Part shown: positions 1-7,672 of the stretch, piece after piece
How positions within the stretch are numbered: the stretch's first letter is position 1
Layout of the letters: every line of letters begins with the position of its first letter
Assembly (NCBI GenBank): GCA_964458125.1
Contig: CAYWHE010000053.1
Location: forward strand, 1-20,363
Origin: CAYWHE01 sp964458125
GTDB lineage: Bacteria > Bacteroidota > Bacteroidia > AKYH767-A > OLB10
DNA length: 20,363 nucleotides
Direction: 5' to 3'
The notes under the pieces: model-generated
Database searches by the model: none
What the model saw: the letters and a program-made list of their open reading frames with translations, nothing else
What the model was told of the DNA's origin: nothing
Position numbers and translations under genes: made by a program

Positions 1-26
1 AACAAATAAAATTTTCCATGTTGATA

Positions 27-46
27 CCTCGCAGCTTGCTGCGAGG
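27..46. repeat. Perfect 9-bp-arm palindrome, REP-like
   Basis: The arms CCTCGCAGC (27-35) and GCTGCGAGG (38-46) are exact reverse complements around a 2-base centre, so a hairpin with a CTTG-type loop is expected. It lies 45 bases downstream of the mqnC stop. No T-tract directly follows on either strand, so it is not a textbook intrinsic terminator. GC-rich compact palindromes of this shape are typical of bacterial REP elements mobilised by RAYT (IS200-like) transposases. Only one copy is visible here, so that reading is inferred. It could simply stabilise the mqnC 3' end. Confidence 0.5.
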
Positions 47-90
47 AGTTTCATTGATTCAAAACCTGGGGTGGGTTTCGAAAAAACAGG

Positions 91-1212
91 TTAACAGGTT
101 ATGACCTGCTGTTCCATCACCGGCAGTTCGCGGTATTCGTATTGCTGGTTGCGCAACCGGGGTTCGAAACCGGCTTCCCGGATGGCATCCTGAATGCCTT
201 GAGAAGTAAAGCGGTGCGGGGCGCCGGCAGCAGACACCACGTTTTCTTCAATCATAATGGACCCGAAGTCGTTGGCCCCGGCATGCAGGCAGATCTGGGC
301 TACGGCTTTTCCAACCGTCAGCCAGGAGGCCTGTATATTGATAATGTTTGGCAGCATAATGCGGCTCAGGGCTATCATGCGGATGTATTCCTCACCCGTC
401 ACCCTGTTCCGGATGCCCTTAACATTTTTTAATATCGTATTTTCATCCTGGAAGGGCCAGGGAATGAAGGCCAGGAATCCTTTGGCTCCGGCCGGTTTTT
501 CGGCCTGCACCTGACGGAGCAGCACGAGGTGTTCGAATCGTTCTTCCAGGGTTTCCACATGGCCGAACATCATGGTGGCGCTGGTGGTGAGCCCAAGCTG
601 ATGGGCGGCACGCATCACCTCCAGCCACTCGCCACCCGAACACTTGCCTTTGGAGATCATCCGGCGAACCCGGTCGTTTAGAATTTCGGCGCCGGCACCC
701 GGCAAACTGTCGAGGCCGGAATCCATCAGGGCCTTCAGCACCTCCGTATGTGATTTCCCTTCCAGCCTGGCAATATGCGCCACCTCCGGAGGGCCGAGGG
801 AATGCAGCTTCAGCCCGGGATAAAGAGATTTGAGTTGCCGGAAGAGCCCCGTATAAAAGGAAAGGCCGAGATCGGGATGATGCCCCCCCTGCAGCAACAA
901 CTGCTCCCCTCCGTAACGGAAGGTCTCCTCAATCTTGAGTTTGTATGCATCAATGGAGGTTACATAACTTTCCGGGTGACCGGGAACCCGGAAGAAATTG
1001 CAAAACTTGCAGTTGGCTATGCAAACATTGGTGGTGTTCACGTTGCGGTCGATGATCCAGGTCACCAGGCCGTCGGGCTTTTGTTTGATCCGGAGCTCAT
1101 TGGCCACAAACATGAGGTCGGCCAGCGGGACCTGCTCAAATAACAGCTGACCCTCCGCTGCAGAGAGGAAGTCAAAGGCCAAAGCCCGCTTGAGAAGGGT
1201 ACCGGTATTCAT
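91..1212 (-). CDS. mqnC: Cyclic dehypoxanthinyl futalosine synthase (radical SAM) MqnC
   Basis: This 373-aa protein is the radical SAM enzyme that cyclises dehypoxanthinyl futalosine in the futalosine route to menaquinone; it is cytosolic. The [4Fe-4S]/SAM motif CxxxCxxC is at Cys64, Cys68 and Cys71 (CIANCKFC), preceded by an N-terminal helical segment as in the MqnC/MqnE/CofH group. The segments GEQLLLQGGHHPDL, LHSLGPPEV, LPGAGAEIL, TTSATMMFGH and the C-terminal EENVVSAAGA fit MqnC better than MqnE. Length is normal and the ATG start at 1212 is the natural one. No Shine-Dalgarno sequence is seen. It is transcribed divergently from pepA, and no other menaquinone gene is adjacent. The close paralog MqnE is the main alternative. 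Confidence 0.9.
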   Translation of the reverse strand: MNTGTLLKRALAFDFLSAAEGQLLFEQVPLADLMFVANELRIKQKPDGLVTWIIDRNVNTTNVCIANCKFCNFFRVPGHPESYVTSIDAYKLKIEETFRYGGEQLLLQGGHHPDLGLSFYTGLFRQLKSLYPGLKLHSLGPPEVAHIARLEGKSHTEVLKALMDSGLDSLPGAGAEILNDRVRRMISKGKCSGGEWLEVMRAAHQLGLTTSATMMFGHVETLEERFEHLVLLRQVQAEKPAGAKGFLAFIPWPFQDENTILKNVKGIRNRVTGEEYIRMIALSRIMLPNIINIQASWLTVGKAVAQICLHAGANDFGSIMIEENVVSAAGAPHRFTSQGIQDAIREAGFEPRLRNQQYEYRELPVMEQQVITC

Positions 1213-1434
1213 GGGGGAAATTTAATCATACAGACCAAAGAGAAAACAATCGTTCCCTTTATCCGGGTGTAAAACCTGTCCTGTCAGCAAACCGGGAACC
1301 AGCCTGCCGGGATGGAGGCAAACCTTGTTTTTCAGCTATTTACCGGGAACAGGCCACCGCCGGATGGGTTGAAAAAACTCTTTCTATACCAATTATTTAT
1401 CGTAATTTCAACCCCTCAAAAATAGCTAAAATTA
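1213..1434. promoter_or_regulatory. Divergent mqnC/pepA intergenic region with inverted repeat
   Basis: This 222-base region lies between divergent genes and must hold both promoters. A 9-bp inverted repeat, GGGTTGAAA (1366-1374) with TTTCAACCC (1406-1414), ends 20 bases before the pepA ATG. Between the arms is an AT-rich segment. A weak Bacteroidota-like -7 candidate, TAATTTCA (1403-1410), overlaps the right arm, with TTTC at 1381-1384 as a poor -33. An imperfect direct repeat, ACCGGGAAC..GCCGG, occurs at 1291-1310 and 1342-1363. No convincing promoter for mqnC could be picked out. Confidence 0.3.
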
Positions 1435-2877
1435 ATGAACACAACAATCCGTAAGGTGACTTCTTTTGGCCATAACGATCACCTTGTTCTGTTTACGAAA
1501 GATAAAGCAAAATTCAATACCACCTTTCTTTCCAAAGCCGAACAGGACTATGTACGGCTTGAAATAAAAAATGATAAAAAGCTGATCGGAATCAACCAGT
1601 ATAACCGCTGGGTTTTTTTATGCGTGCTGGAAAGGGAGGGACGGGAACAGTACTTTGTGAATGAATCGGCGCGGAAAATGGGCGAAAAACTGGTGGTCCG
1701 TCTCAAAGCGCTGAACATCGAAAATATTGTATTGCTTGAAGAAAGTCTTCACGAAGAGGTGCTGGCCCTGGCGGAAGGCATGATACTGGGCAATTACCAG
1801 TTTTTGAAATACCGCTCCGAAAAGGACAAGGAAAAAAGCTCCCTGCATCAGGTGAAAATTCACTCAAAAAAAATAGCGGATGAGGAAGTTCGTTTGCTTG
1901 GTATCGTCAGCGAAGCTACCTGCCTGGCCCGGGACCTGGTGAACGAACCACAGTCCTACCTCACGGCCACCCAGCTTGGAAAGGAGTTTCACCGCCTCGG
2001 CCGCGAGGCTGGTTTTAAAACGGAAGTTTACGACAAAGCCAAAATTAAATCTTTGCATATGGGCGGACTGCTGGCCGTCAACCAGGGCAGCATGGAACCC
2101 CCTACCTTTACCGTGATGGAGTGGAAGCCGAAAAAGGCAGTCAATAAAAATCCCATCATCCTGGTAGGAAAAGCGGTGGTGTATGATACCGGTGGCCTGA
2201 GCCTGAAACCCACAGCCAATTCCATGGACTTCATGAAAAGCGACATGGCCGGTGGCGCGCTGGTGGGGTCGGTGTTGTATGCCATTGCCAAAGCTGATCT
2301 GCCTGTCCATGTGATGGGATTGGTGCCTTCCACCGACAACCGTCCGGGAGGGCATGCTTATACACCCGGAGATGTGATCACCATGTTCAGCGGAAAGACC
2401 GTGGAGGTTTTAAATACCGATGCCGAAGGCAGGCTTATCCTGGCCGATGCCCTTCATTATGCACGGGAGTTTCACCCGGAACTGGTGCTGGAATTTTCCA
2501 CCCTCACAGGCGCTGCCGCTGCAGCCATCGGGCCGTATGGCATCGTTTGTATGGGTGACGCCCATGAGCGGGTGAAAACACAATTGAAAAAATCGGGCAA
2601 TAACGTTTTCGAGCGCCTGGCCGAATTTCCTTTCTGGTCCGAATATGACGAATTGCTGAAATCGGATATAGCCGATCTGAAAAACATCGGGGGTCCTGCT
2701 GCCGGCGCCATCACCGCCGGGCGCTTCCTGAGTTATTTTACCGACTACCCCTACATGCATTTTGATATAGCAGGCCCCTCCTTCCTGAAACTGCCCGACA
2801 GTTACCGCGGAAAAAATGCAACTGGCGCGGGTGTCAGGCTGGTATTTGATTACCTGAAAACAATAGCGGGAAAATAA
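1435..2877 (+). CDS. pepA: M17 leucyl aminopeptidase family protein
   Basis: This 480-aa dinuclear-metal aminopeptidase should remove N-terminal residues from cytosolic peptides. The C-terminal catalytic domain carries the M17 signature NTDAEGR (residues 327-333). By comparison with E. coli PepA, the metal ligands are Lys246, Asp251, Asp270, Asp329 and Glu331, and the catalytic pair is Lys258 and Arg333; spacings match almost exactly. The N-terminal ~150 residues form the variable M17 N-domain, and no signal peptide is present. The start is the ATG at 1435. The stop is followed immediately by a second in-frame TAA. pdxA begins 27 bases downstream on the same strand, so co-transcription is likely. 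Family assignment is firm; substrate preference cannot be read from sequence, and the symbol is by family. Confidence 0.9.
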   Translation: MNTTIRKVTSFGHNDHLVLFTKDKAKFNTTFLSKAEQDYVRLEIKNDKKLIGINQYNRWVFLCVLEREGREQYFVNESARKMGEKLVVRLKALNIENIVLLEESLHEEVLALAEGMILGNYQFLKYRSEKDKEKSSLHQVKIHSKKIADEEVRLLGIVSEATCLARDLVNEPQSYLTATQLGKEFHRLGREAGFKTEVYDKAKIKSLHMGGLLAVNQGSMEPPTFTVMEWKPKKAVNKNPIILVGKAVVYDTGGLSLKPTANSMDFMKSDMAGGALVGSVLYAIAKADLPVHVMGLVPSTDNRPGGHAYTPGDVITMFSGKTVEVLNTDAEGRLILADALHYAREFHPELVLEFSTLTGAAAAAIGPYGIVCMGDAHERVKTQLKKSGNNVFERLAEFPFWSEYDELLKSDIADLKNIGGPAAGAITAGRFLSYFTDYPYMHFDIAGPSFLKLPDSYRGKNATGAGVRLVFDYLKTIAGK

Positions 2878-2904
2878 TAAGCCGGTTTAATTCTGACTAC
2901 CATT

Positions 2905-3963
2905 ATGCAGGAACAAGACAAACTCAAAATAGGCATTACCCTTGGCGATACCAACGGCATCGGGCCGGAACTGATCATCAAGACCTTTTCCGATAACCGC
3001 ATGCTGCAGGTATGCACTCCGGTTATTTACGGAAATTCCAAGGTGATTTCCTTTTACCGTAAGATGCTGAACAGCCAGGAATTTAATTACAACACGGTTC
3101 GAAGCAGTGCCGACGCAGGTGATAAAAAAGTAAACCTGGTGAACTGCTGGGAGGAGGAAATTAAAATCGAGCCGGGTCAGCCCACGGAGACGGGCGGCAA
3201 ATACGCGCTGAAATCCCTCCAGGCTGCCGCCGCTGACCTGAAGGATGAACGTATTGATGCCATCGTAACGGCACCCATTAATAAAAAGATGATGCAGCAG
3301 GAAGGTTTTTCCTTCCCGGGGCATACGGAATTTTTCGGCTCCCTCTTTGGCGCCGGGGACCAGCTCATGCTGCTGGTCAGCCAGACCCTGCGGGTGGCCT
3401 TTGTCACCGGGCATGTGCCGGTAAAACAGGTTTCATCTTTGCTGACGAAAGAAAAAATCCTGTCCCGCCTGAAGCTGCTAAACGATTCGCTGCAACGTGA
3501 TTTCAACATCCGCAAACCCAGGATTGCCGTTCTGGCGCTGAACCCGCATGCCGGAGATAACGGGTTGATGGGTACGGAAGAAAATGAAATTATAACGCCG
3601 GCTATAAACGAAGCGTTTGAAAACAAGCTGCTCGTTTATGGCCCATACCCGGCCGACGGCTTTTTCGGCTCTTCCGCCATCGGAAAATTTGACGGGGTGC
3701 TGACCATGTACCACGACCAGGGCCTGGTCCCCTTTAAAACCCTGGCCTTCGACTCGGGCGTGAATTTCACCGCCGGACTACCGGCCGTACGCACCTCTCC
3801 CGACCATGGCACGGCTTACGATATAGCCGGCAAAGGCACGGCTTCGGAAGATTCATTCCGTCAGGCCATCTATACGGCCATCGATATTGTGCATAACCGC
3901 GCCGTATACGATGAAGCCAATGCCAACCCGCTGAGGTATTCCAAACTGGGTGTTGACCGGTAA
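2905..3963 (+). CDS. pdxA: 4-hydroxythreonine-4-phosphate dehydrogenase PdxA
   Basis: This 352-aa enzyme oxidises 4-phosphohydroxy-L-threonine in the DXP-dependent pyridoxal phosphate pathway, giving the aminoketone used by PdxJ. The N-terminal GITLGDTNGIGPE block is present. The three metal-binding histidines fit the family: His170 (VTGHVP), His215 (LNPHAG) and His270 (MYHDQG). His140 lies in the PGHTEF block, and the C-terminal DHGTAYDIAGKG motif is intact. Length is within the usual 320-360 aa range. It follows pepA after 27 bases with no terminator between, so the two probably form an operon. No Shine-Dalgarno sequence is evident before the ATG. It converges on the DUF4476 gene; the 131-base gap has no clear terminator. 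Confidence 0.94.
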   Translation: MQEQDKLKIGITLGDTNGIGPELIIKTFSDNRMLQVCTPVIYGNSKVISFYRKMLNSQEFNYNTVRSSADAGDKKVNLVNCWEEEIKIEPGQPTETGGKYALKSLQAAAADLKDERIDAIVTAPINKKMMQQEGFSFPGHTEFFGSLFGAGDQLMLLVSQTLRVAFVTGHVPVKQVSSLLTKEKILSRLKLLNDSLQRDFNIRKPRIAVLALNPHAGDNGLMGTEENEIITPAINEAFENKLLVYGPYPADGFFGSSAIGKFDGVLTMYHDQGLVPFKTLAFDSGVNFTAGLPAVRTSPDHGTAYDIAGKGTASEDSFRQAIYTAIDIVHNRAVYDEANANPLRYSKLGVDR

Positions 3964-4017
3964 GCAAACCGGTGGAATCAGGAAGCCGGCCCTGCTGCTT
4001 TTATTATTGAATCACCA

Positions 4018-4037
4018 CCCGTTTAACCGGAAACAGG
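4018..4037 (-). terminator. Weak hairpin between convergent pdxA and DUF4476 genes
   Basis: On the minus strand this reads CCTGTTT-CCGGTT-AAACGGG, a 7-pair stem with one G-T wobble and a 6-base loop. It sits about 57 bases past the DUF4476 stop and about 54 bases past the pdxA stop. No T-tract follows on either strand, so intrinsic termination is doubtful. Confidence 0.2.
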
Positions 4038-4094
4038 TTGCACTCTTTTCATGACTGTATTGGCCATCAGAAAAACCAGCCTGTCGTTGTCCGT

Positions 4095-5159
4095 TTACTT
4101 TTTACCTTTGATGAAATTCATTAAATCCTCTTTGCTGCTGCTGAATGAAAGCGCCTCGGTGAGCTGGTAGTAGTTCGCCGTATCGGAACAATAGGCATAG
4201 GCGTATTTGGCCAGTTCGAGTTTACCGCTTTCGAACGACATCAGTCCCATCAATGTTTTCAGCTGGGATACCAGGAAGCATTTTTTGGCACTGATGATTT
4301 GTTTGGCCATGGTCAGCCTTGTCTGACCGCTGATTTCCTTATCGAGGACCTGGAAAATCTGGTCGAACTCGGCTTCACTGATTGTACAGGGCGGGGGCTG
4401 TGGCAGGTTTGGATTATTCAACCGGGAAGCCGCAAACGTCAGCCATTCATTTTTATACGGGCCATTGGTGAGGATGACTGCCGCATAGTTAAAATTCTCC
4501 AGGTCGTAGATGCGCATAAACTGGTCTTTTAAAAAACGGAGACGGTTCGATTCCAGGTCGAGGGTGGACGTGATTTTCATGAACTGGGCCATGGAGATGC
4601 AGTTGTTCATAATAAAATCCCGCCCGGCCGTCATGCGGGCATCATCCTGCTTCAGGCCAAACAGGGGCGCCACCAGCAGATCGAAGTCGGGATCTGCCAT
4701 GGGCAATGCACAGCCTTTCTGCCCGCCGTATGTATCGCAAAGCGGATACGCAAGCGCCGGGTATGGCGAAGGAACTGAAGGATCAGGCTCCGGTTGCTGC
4801 TCCATCCTTTTATCGATAAAATGATAAAGACGGAAAGCCGCTGAATAGGATTTAAAGGCATCCAGTACGTCATAATAATTTTTCCTGTCGGCCGTAGCCG
4901 TCCATGCCATTCTGGCAAACTGGAGCCGGGAGGCATCGCCCGAAAAAGTCATGGCCATTTGCCTGACCTGGTGACTGGTAAAACAATGGTTGGCCAGAAT
5001 CGTTCGTGCTGTAACCATGCGGGCCTCATCACTGCTTTTGCCCGAAAGATTAGAAAGCTTCTGTTGAAATTCAGGCTGGGAGATGATGTTGATACATTCC
5101 TGGGAAACAGAAACAAATGAAATTCCGGTAAATAAAACCAGCAGGAGACTTCGTTTCAT
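4095..5159 (-). CDS. Secreted protein with three DUF4476 repeats
   Basis: This 354-aa protein has an N-terminal Sec signal peptide (residues 1-19, MKRSLLLVLFTGISFVSVS) and three copies of the ~90-residue helical DUF4476 module at about 28-116, 156-245 and 261-350. Each copy shows the pattern D/E-F..., a cysteine-containing turn (ANHCFT, MNNCIS, AKKCFL), then S-x-RL/KL and a NY/NF near the end. DUF4476 has no established function and is typical of exported Bacteroidota proteins. The copies are diverged; copy 3 matches the family pattern best (SFESGKLELAKYAY). A proline- and cysteine-containing linker (about 120-155) separates copies 1 and 2. The protein is probably periplasmic. It is divergent from the GIN-domain gene 246 bases away. 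A -7-like TATCTTTA lies at 5184-5177, but no matching -33 was found. Confidence 0.78.
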   Translation of the reverse strand: MKRSLLLVLFTGISFVSVSQECINIISQPEFQQKLSNLSGKSSDEARMVTARTILANHCFTSHQVRQMAMTFSGDASRLQFARMAWTATADRKNYYDVLDAFKSYSAAFRLYHFIDKRMEQQPEPDPSVPSPYPALAYPLCDTYGGQKGCALPMADPDFDLLVAPLFGLKQDDARMTAGRDFIMNNCISMAQFMKITSTLDLESNRLRFLKDQFMRIYDLENFNYAAVILTNGPYKNEWLTFAASRLNNPNLPQPPPCTISEAEFDQIFQVLDKEISGQTRLTMAKQIISAKKCFLVSQLKTLMGLMSFESGKLELAKYAYAYCSDTANYYQLTEALSFSSSKEDLMNFIKGKK

Positions 5160-5405
5160 GGGAGAAATTTTTGGGATAAAGATAAGAAGAGGACTTCATG
5201 GAGCATACCTATTCCGGATCATTCTTCTGATGTTTGTCATATTGAACTTTTATAAAGATTTTCAAACTGAACTCAACATACCGTTCTGAACATTCCGCCT
5301 CTGACCATTCCGACTTCTCCTCCATCCGGAAAAATATTTCCCTCACCCTGTAACATTCCTGCCCGGTTGTTCATCTTACCTTAAATCCAACTTAATTCAA
5401 ATCAA
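5160..5405. other. Intergenic region between divergent exported-protein genes
   Basis: This 246-base spacer separates the DUF4476 gene (-) from the GIN-domain gene (+). No convincing ORF lies within it. The only promoter-like words are TATCTTTA on the minus strand (5184-5177) and TACCTTAA on the plus strand just before the GIN gene. Neither has a good -33 partner. Confidence 0.35.
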
Positions 5406-6122
5406 ATGAAAAACATTTATTTACCAATGGCCCTGCCGGGCCTGGCAGGTTTACTGCTGACCACCTGCTTATATTGCCTGCCGGAACTTTCGAAAGGCTC
5501 CGTCAAAACGGAAGACAGGGCTGTTTCCGGCTTTCACCGGCTCGACATCAGCGGCAGTTTTACCGTTGAGCTGAGCCAGGGGAACCTGGAACAACTGAAA
5601 ATTGAGGCCGATGAGGAAATCATGGCCAACATCATCACCGAGGTTAAGAACGGGGAACTGAAAATTTACACCAAAGGAAAAATCATACACAAGCCGGTGA
5701 GGAAAATCTATCTGACCATTAAAGACCTGGACGGCATCACCTCCTCCGGCGCCATAGTGCTGAAAGGTGCCGGTACACTAAAATTGAGCAGCCTGGAACT
5801 TGACCTGAGCGGTTCGGCTGACATCGAACTGGACCTGAATACCGCCAACCTGGAAGCAGACCTCAGCGGCAGCACTAAAATGGTGATGCAAGGCTCCGCC
5901 ACCAAAATGAAACTGGATATTTCAGGGTCGGGTAACATGGATGCCGGAGCGCTGTTGACGGAAACCACGGAAATTGAAATATCCGGTTCCGGAAATGCCA
6001 CGGTCAACGTATCCAGGGAACTGGAAGTGGAAATTTCAGGAGCCGGTGATGTGGTTTATAAAGGTAATCCGGACATTAAAAAATCAATTTCCGGGGCGGG
6101 GACGATTAAAAAGCTGAGCTGA
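5406..6122 (+). CDS. GIN-domain (DUF2807) exported beta-repeat protein
   Basis: This 238-aa protein is exported via a hydrophobic N-terminus (residues 1-24). It matches the head GIN domain/DUF2807 family: the opening VSGFHRLDISGSFTVELSQG is characteristic. From about residue 131 it contains successive ~20-residue units built on [LI]xxxISGSG or SGAG turns (LSGSAD, LSGSTK, ISGSGN, ISGSGN, ISGAGD, ISGAGT), as expected for a right-handed beta-helix. The family is called putative auto-transporter adhesin, but adhesion is not shown for most members. Cys21 (LTTC) and Cys24 could be read as a lipobox, but Thr at -1 is unusual, so lipidation is uncertain. It converges on the carbonic anhydrase-like gene with only 7 bases between stops. 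Confidence 0.82.
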   Translation: MKNIYLPMALPGLAGLLLTTCLYCLPELSKGSVKTEDRAVSGFHRLDISGSFTVELSQGNLEQLKIEADEEIMANIITEVKNGELKIYTKGKIIHKPVRKIYLTIKDLDGITSSGAIVLKGAGTLKLSSLELDLSGSADIELDLNTANLEADLSGSTKMVMQGSATKMKLDISGSGNMDAGALLTETTEIEISGSGNATVNVSRELEVEISGAGDVVYKGNPDIKKSISGAGTIKKLS

Positions 6123-6129
6123 TGCAGGT

Positions 6130-6642
6130 TTATTCAAACCAGGTTTTGTACATCACATAATTATCGGCAATGCGTTCATTGAGTTGCTTAAAGTGTTCCG
6201 GGCTGAGGGTTTTCACCTTCTTCGCCGGAACACCTGCATAAATGGAACCCGATTCCACGATGGTGTTTTCCAGCACCACGGCGCCTGCCGCCACCAGCGA
6301 ATGCGCTTCCACCACGGCATTATCCATGACGATGGCGCCCATGCCGATGAGGACATAATCATGTAACGTGCACCCGTGTATGATGGCCTGGTGGCCGATG
6401 GAGACATGATTTCCGATGACGGTCCTGGCTTTCTGATACGTACAGTGAATGACGGCCCCGTCCTGTATGTTCACCCGCCTGCCGATGGTGATGGAATGTA
6501 CATCGCCCCGCACCACGGCATTGAACCAAACGCTGCATTCATCTCCCATCACCACCTCACCCACGATGGTTGCATTTTCAGCCAGGTAACAGTCCTTTCC
6601 AAAAACAGGATGTATGCCGCGTACAGGTTTTATCAGTGCCAT
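6130..6642 (-). CDS. Gamma-carbonic anhydrase-like hexapeptide-repeat protein
   Basis: This 170-aa left-handed beta-helix protein belongs to the gamma-carbonic anhydrase/YrdA/PaaY group. It shows repeated hexapeptides (ATIVGEVVMGDE, SITIGRRVNIQDGAVIH, TVIGNHVSIGHQAIIHG, YVLIGMGAIVMDNAVV). The three zinc-ligand histidines are His66, His84 and His89, and the RGD aspartate is Asp47. Members assemble as trimers in the cytosol; many YrdA-type proteins have no measured CA activity, so metal binding is supported better than catalysis. I chose the ATG at 6642 (MALIKPV) over an in-frame TTG at 6654, because the family starts about there and a TATTTTTG promoter box covers that TTG. It converges with the GIN gene (7-base gap). 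Confidence 0.86.
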   Translation of the reverse strand: MALIKPVRGIHPVFGKDCYLAENATIVGEVVMGDECSVWFNAVVRGDVHSITIGRRVNIQDGAVIHCTYQKARTVIGNHVSIGHQAIIHGCTLHDYVLIGMGAIVMDNAVVEAHSLVAAGAVVLENTIVESGSIYAGVPAKKVKTLSPEHFKQLNERIADNYVMYKTWFE

Positions 6643-6651
6643 AGTCAGATG

Positions 6652-6659
6652 CAAAAATA
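6652..6659 (-). promoter_or_regulatory. TAnnTTTG -7 box 9 bases before carbonic anhydrase-like ATG
   Basis: On the minus strand TATTTTTG matches the Bacteroidota -7 consensus exactly. Only 9 bases separate it from the ATG at 6642, which would give a very short or leaderless 5' end. No clear TTTG is present about 19 bases upstream, so this may be chance. Confidence 0.3.
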
Positions 6660-6808
6660 ATTATTAAAATCACTTCACCGCTTTTTAATTTAACCTGAGT
6701 GGCAGGTGCCGGGATAAGCTGACATGAACCTAAAATCGGGTACTTCTCCGGGGAGGAAACAGGCCTTTGAAAACCGTCATTTTCCTTCCTGGCGAAACCG
6801 GAAAAAAA

Positions 6809-6840
6809 TTTGACCGGATTAAAAAATCTTTCTACCTTCA
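6809..6840 (+). promoter_or_regulatory. Candidate Bacteroidota promoter for PolB-like exonuclease
   Basis: TTTG (6809-6812) is followed after 20 bases by TACCTTCA (6833-6840), which has two mismatches to TAnnTTTG. It ends 19 bases before the ATG at 6860 and lies inside the longer reading frame starting at TTG 6767, so it supports the shorter start. Confidence 0.4.
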
Positions 6841-6859
6841 TCTCCTAAAACTTTTTATC

Positions 6860-7594
6860 ATGTTAGCAAACATTAAAAAGGAACAGGTTCTCTTTATCGA
6901 TATTGAAACCGTTCCGCAACAGCCCGCTTATGAACTGCTCAGCGAAACCGGGCAGCAGTTCTGGAACAAAAAAGCCGACATCCTTAAAAAATCGGCTGAC
7001 GACACACCGGCATCGCTTTACCCGAGAGCCGGTATTTATGCCGAATTCGGGAAGATCATCTGTATTTCCGCCGGCTTCTTCAGCAGGGATGGAAACTTCC
7101 GCATGAAGTCTTTTGCCGGTGATGACGAAACACTGGTGCTCACCGGCTTTGCAGAAATGCTCCACGGCTATTTCGGCAAACCCGAACACCGGCTATGCGC
7201 CCACAACGGAAAGGAATTTGATTTCCCGTACCTCTGCCGGCGCATGCTGATCCATGGCATCCGGCTGCCGAACGCCCTTGACATTTCCAGTAAAAAACCC
7301 TGGGAGGTAATGCACCTGGACACTATGGAACTATGGAAGTTCGGGGATTACAAAAACTTCACTCCCCTGAACCTGCTGGCCCACCTGTTCGGAATCCCCA
7401 GTCCCAAAGACGACATTGACGGCAGCCAGGTATGGTCGGTTTACTGGAATGAAAAAAACCTTCCCCGCATCGTCACCTATTGCCAGAAGGATGTGGTAAC
7501 CATCGCCCAGTTGTTCCTGCGACTCCGGGGTGAACCCCTGCTGCTGCCGGACCAGGTGGTGATGGTGGATAATGCTGTCATAGCCGGGTCCTGA
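6860..7594 (+). CDS. Predicted 3'-5' exonuclease, PolB-like DEDDy family
   Basis: This 244-aa stand-alone exonuclease has an RNase H fold and resembles the proofreading domain of family B DNA polymerases. All DEDDy residues are visible: ExoI Asp14 and Glu16 (FIDIETVP), ExoII Asp121 in AHNGKEFDFPYL, and ExoIII Tyr207xxxAsp211 (YCQKD). It should remove nucleotides from 3' ends using two divalent metals; the physiological substrate is unknown. The ATG at 6860 (MLANIKKEQV) is preferred. The frame extends back to a TTG at 6767, but that adds 31 residues of poor sequence ahead of the ExoI motif and spans a promoter candidate. It lies 78 bases upstream of ruvB on the same strand, which fits a repair role, although ruvB has its own -7 box. 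Confidence 0.85.
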   Translation: MLANIKKEQVLFIDIETVPQQPAYELLSETGQQFWNKKADILKKSADDTPASLYPRAGIYAEFGKIICISAGFFSRDGNFRMKSFAGDDETLVLTGFAEMLHGYFGKPEHRLCAHNGKEFDFPYLCRRMLIHGIRLPNALDISSKKPWEVMHLDTMELWKFGDYKNFTPLNLLAHLFGIPSPKDDIDGSQVWSVYWNEKNLPRIVTYCQKDVVTIAQLFLRLRGEPLLLPDQVVMVDNAVIAGS

Positions 7595-7643
7595 CGCATT
7601 GACGCCTTTGATTTCCTCTTCCGGGCCGGTCACTGGATTTTAG

Positions 7644-7651
7644 TATCTTTG
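7644..7651 (+). promoter_or_regulatory. TAnnTTTG -7 box before ruvB
   Basis: TATCTTTG is an exact -7 match lying 21 bases before the ruvB ATG. The expected -33 position (about 7620) has no TTTG, so the assignment rests on the -7 box and spacing alone. Confidence 0.42.
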
Positions 7652-7672
7652 TGAATCTATCCAAAGTGCAGT

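Noticed and set aside
1864..2355. Minus-strand ORF of 163 aa within pepA
   Set aside because: It is a shadow of the M17 catalytic frame; the plus frame carries all catalytic residues.
5160..5289. Possible small gene on the plus strand running from inside the DUF4476 gene into the spacer
   Set aside because: Its first part is antisense to the DUF4476 signal peptide and it shows no promoter or coherent protein pattern.
5406..5480. Firm lipoprotein call for the GIN-domain protein
   Set aside because: LTTC has Thr at -1, poor for signal peptidase II, so lipidation is left open.
6643..6654. TTG start adding four residues to the carbonic anhydrase-like protein
   Set aside because: The ATG at 6642 gives the usual N-terminus, and the TTG lies within a -7 box.
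6767..6859. N-terminal extension of the exonuclease from a TTG start
   Set aside because: It adds 31 residues with no family match and spans a promoter candidate; the ATG at 6860 places the ExoI motif where the family has it.
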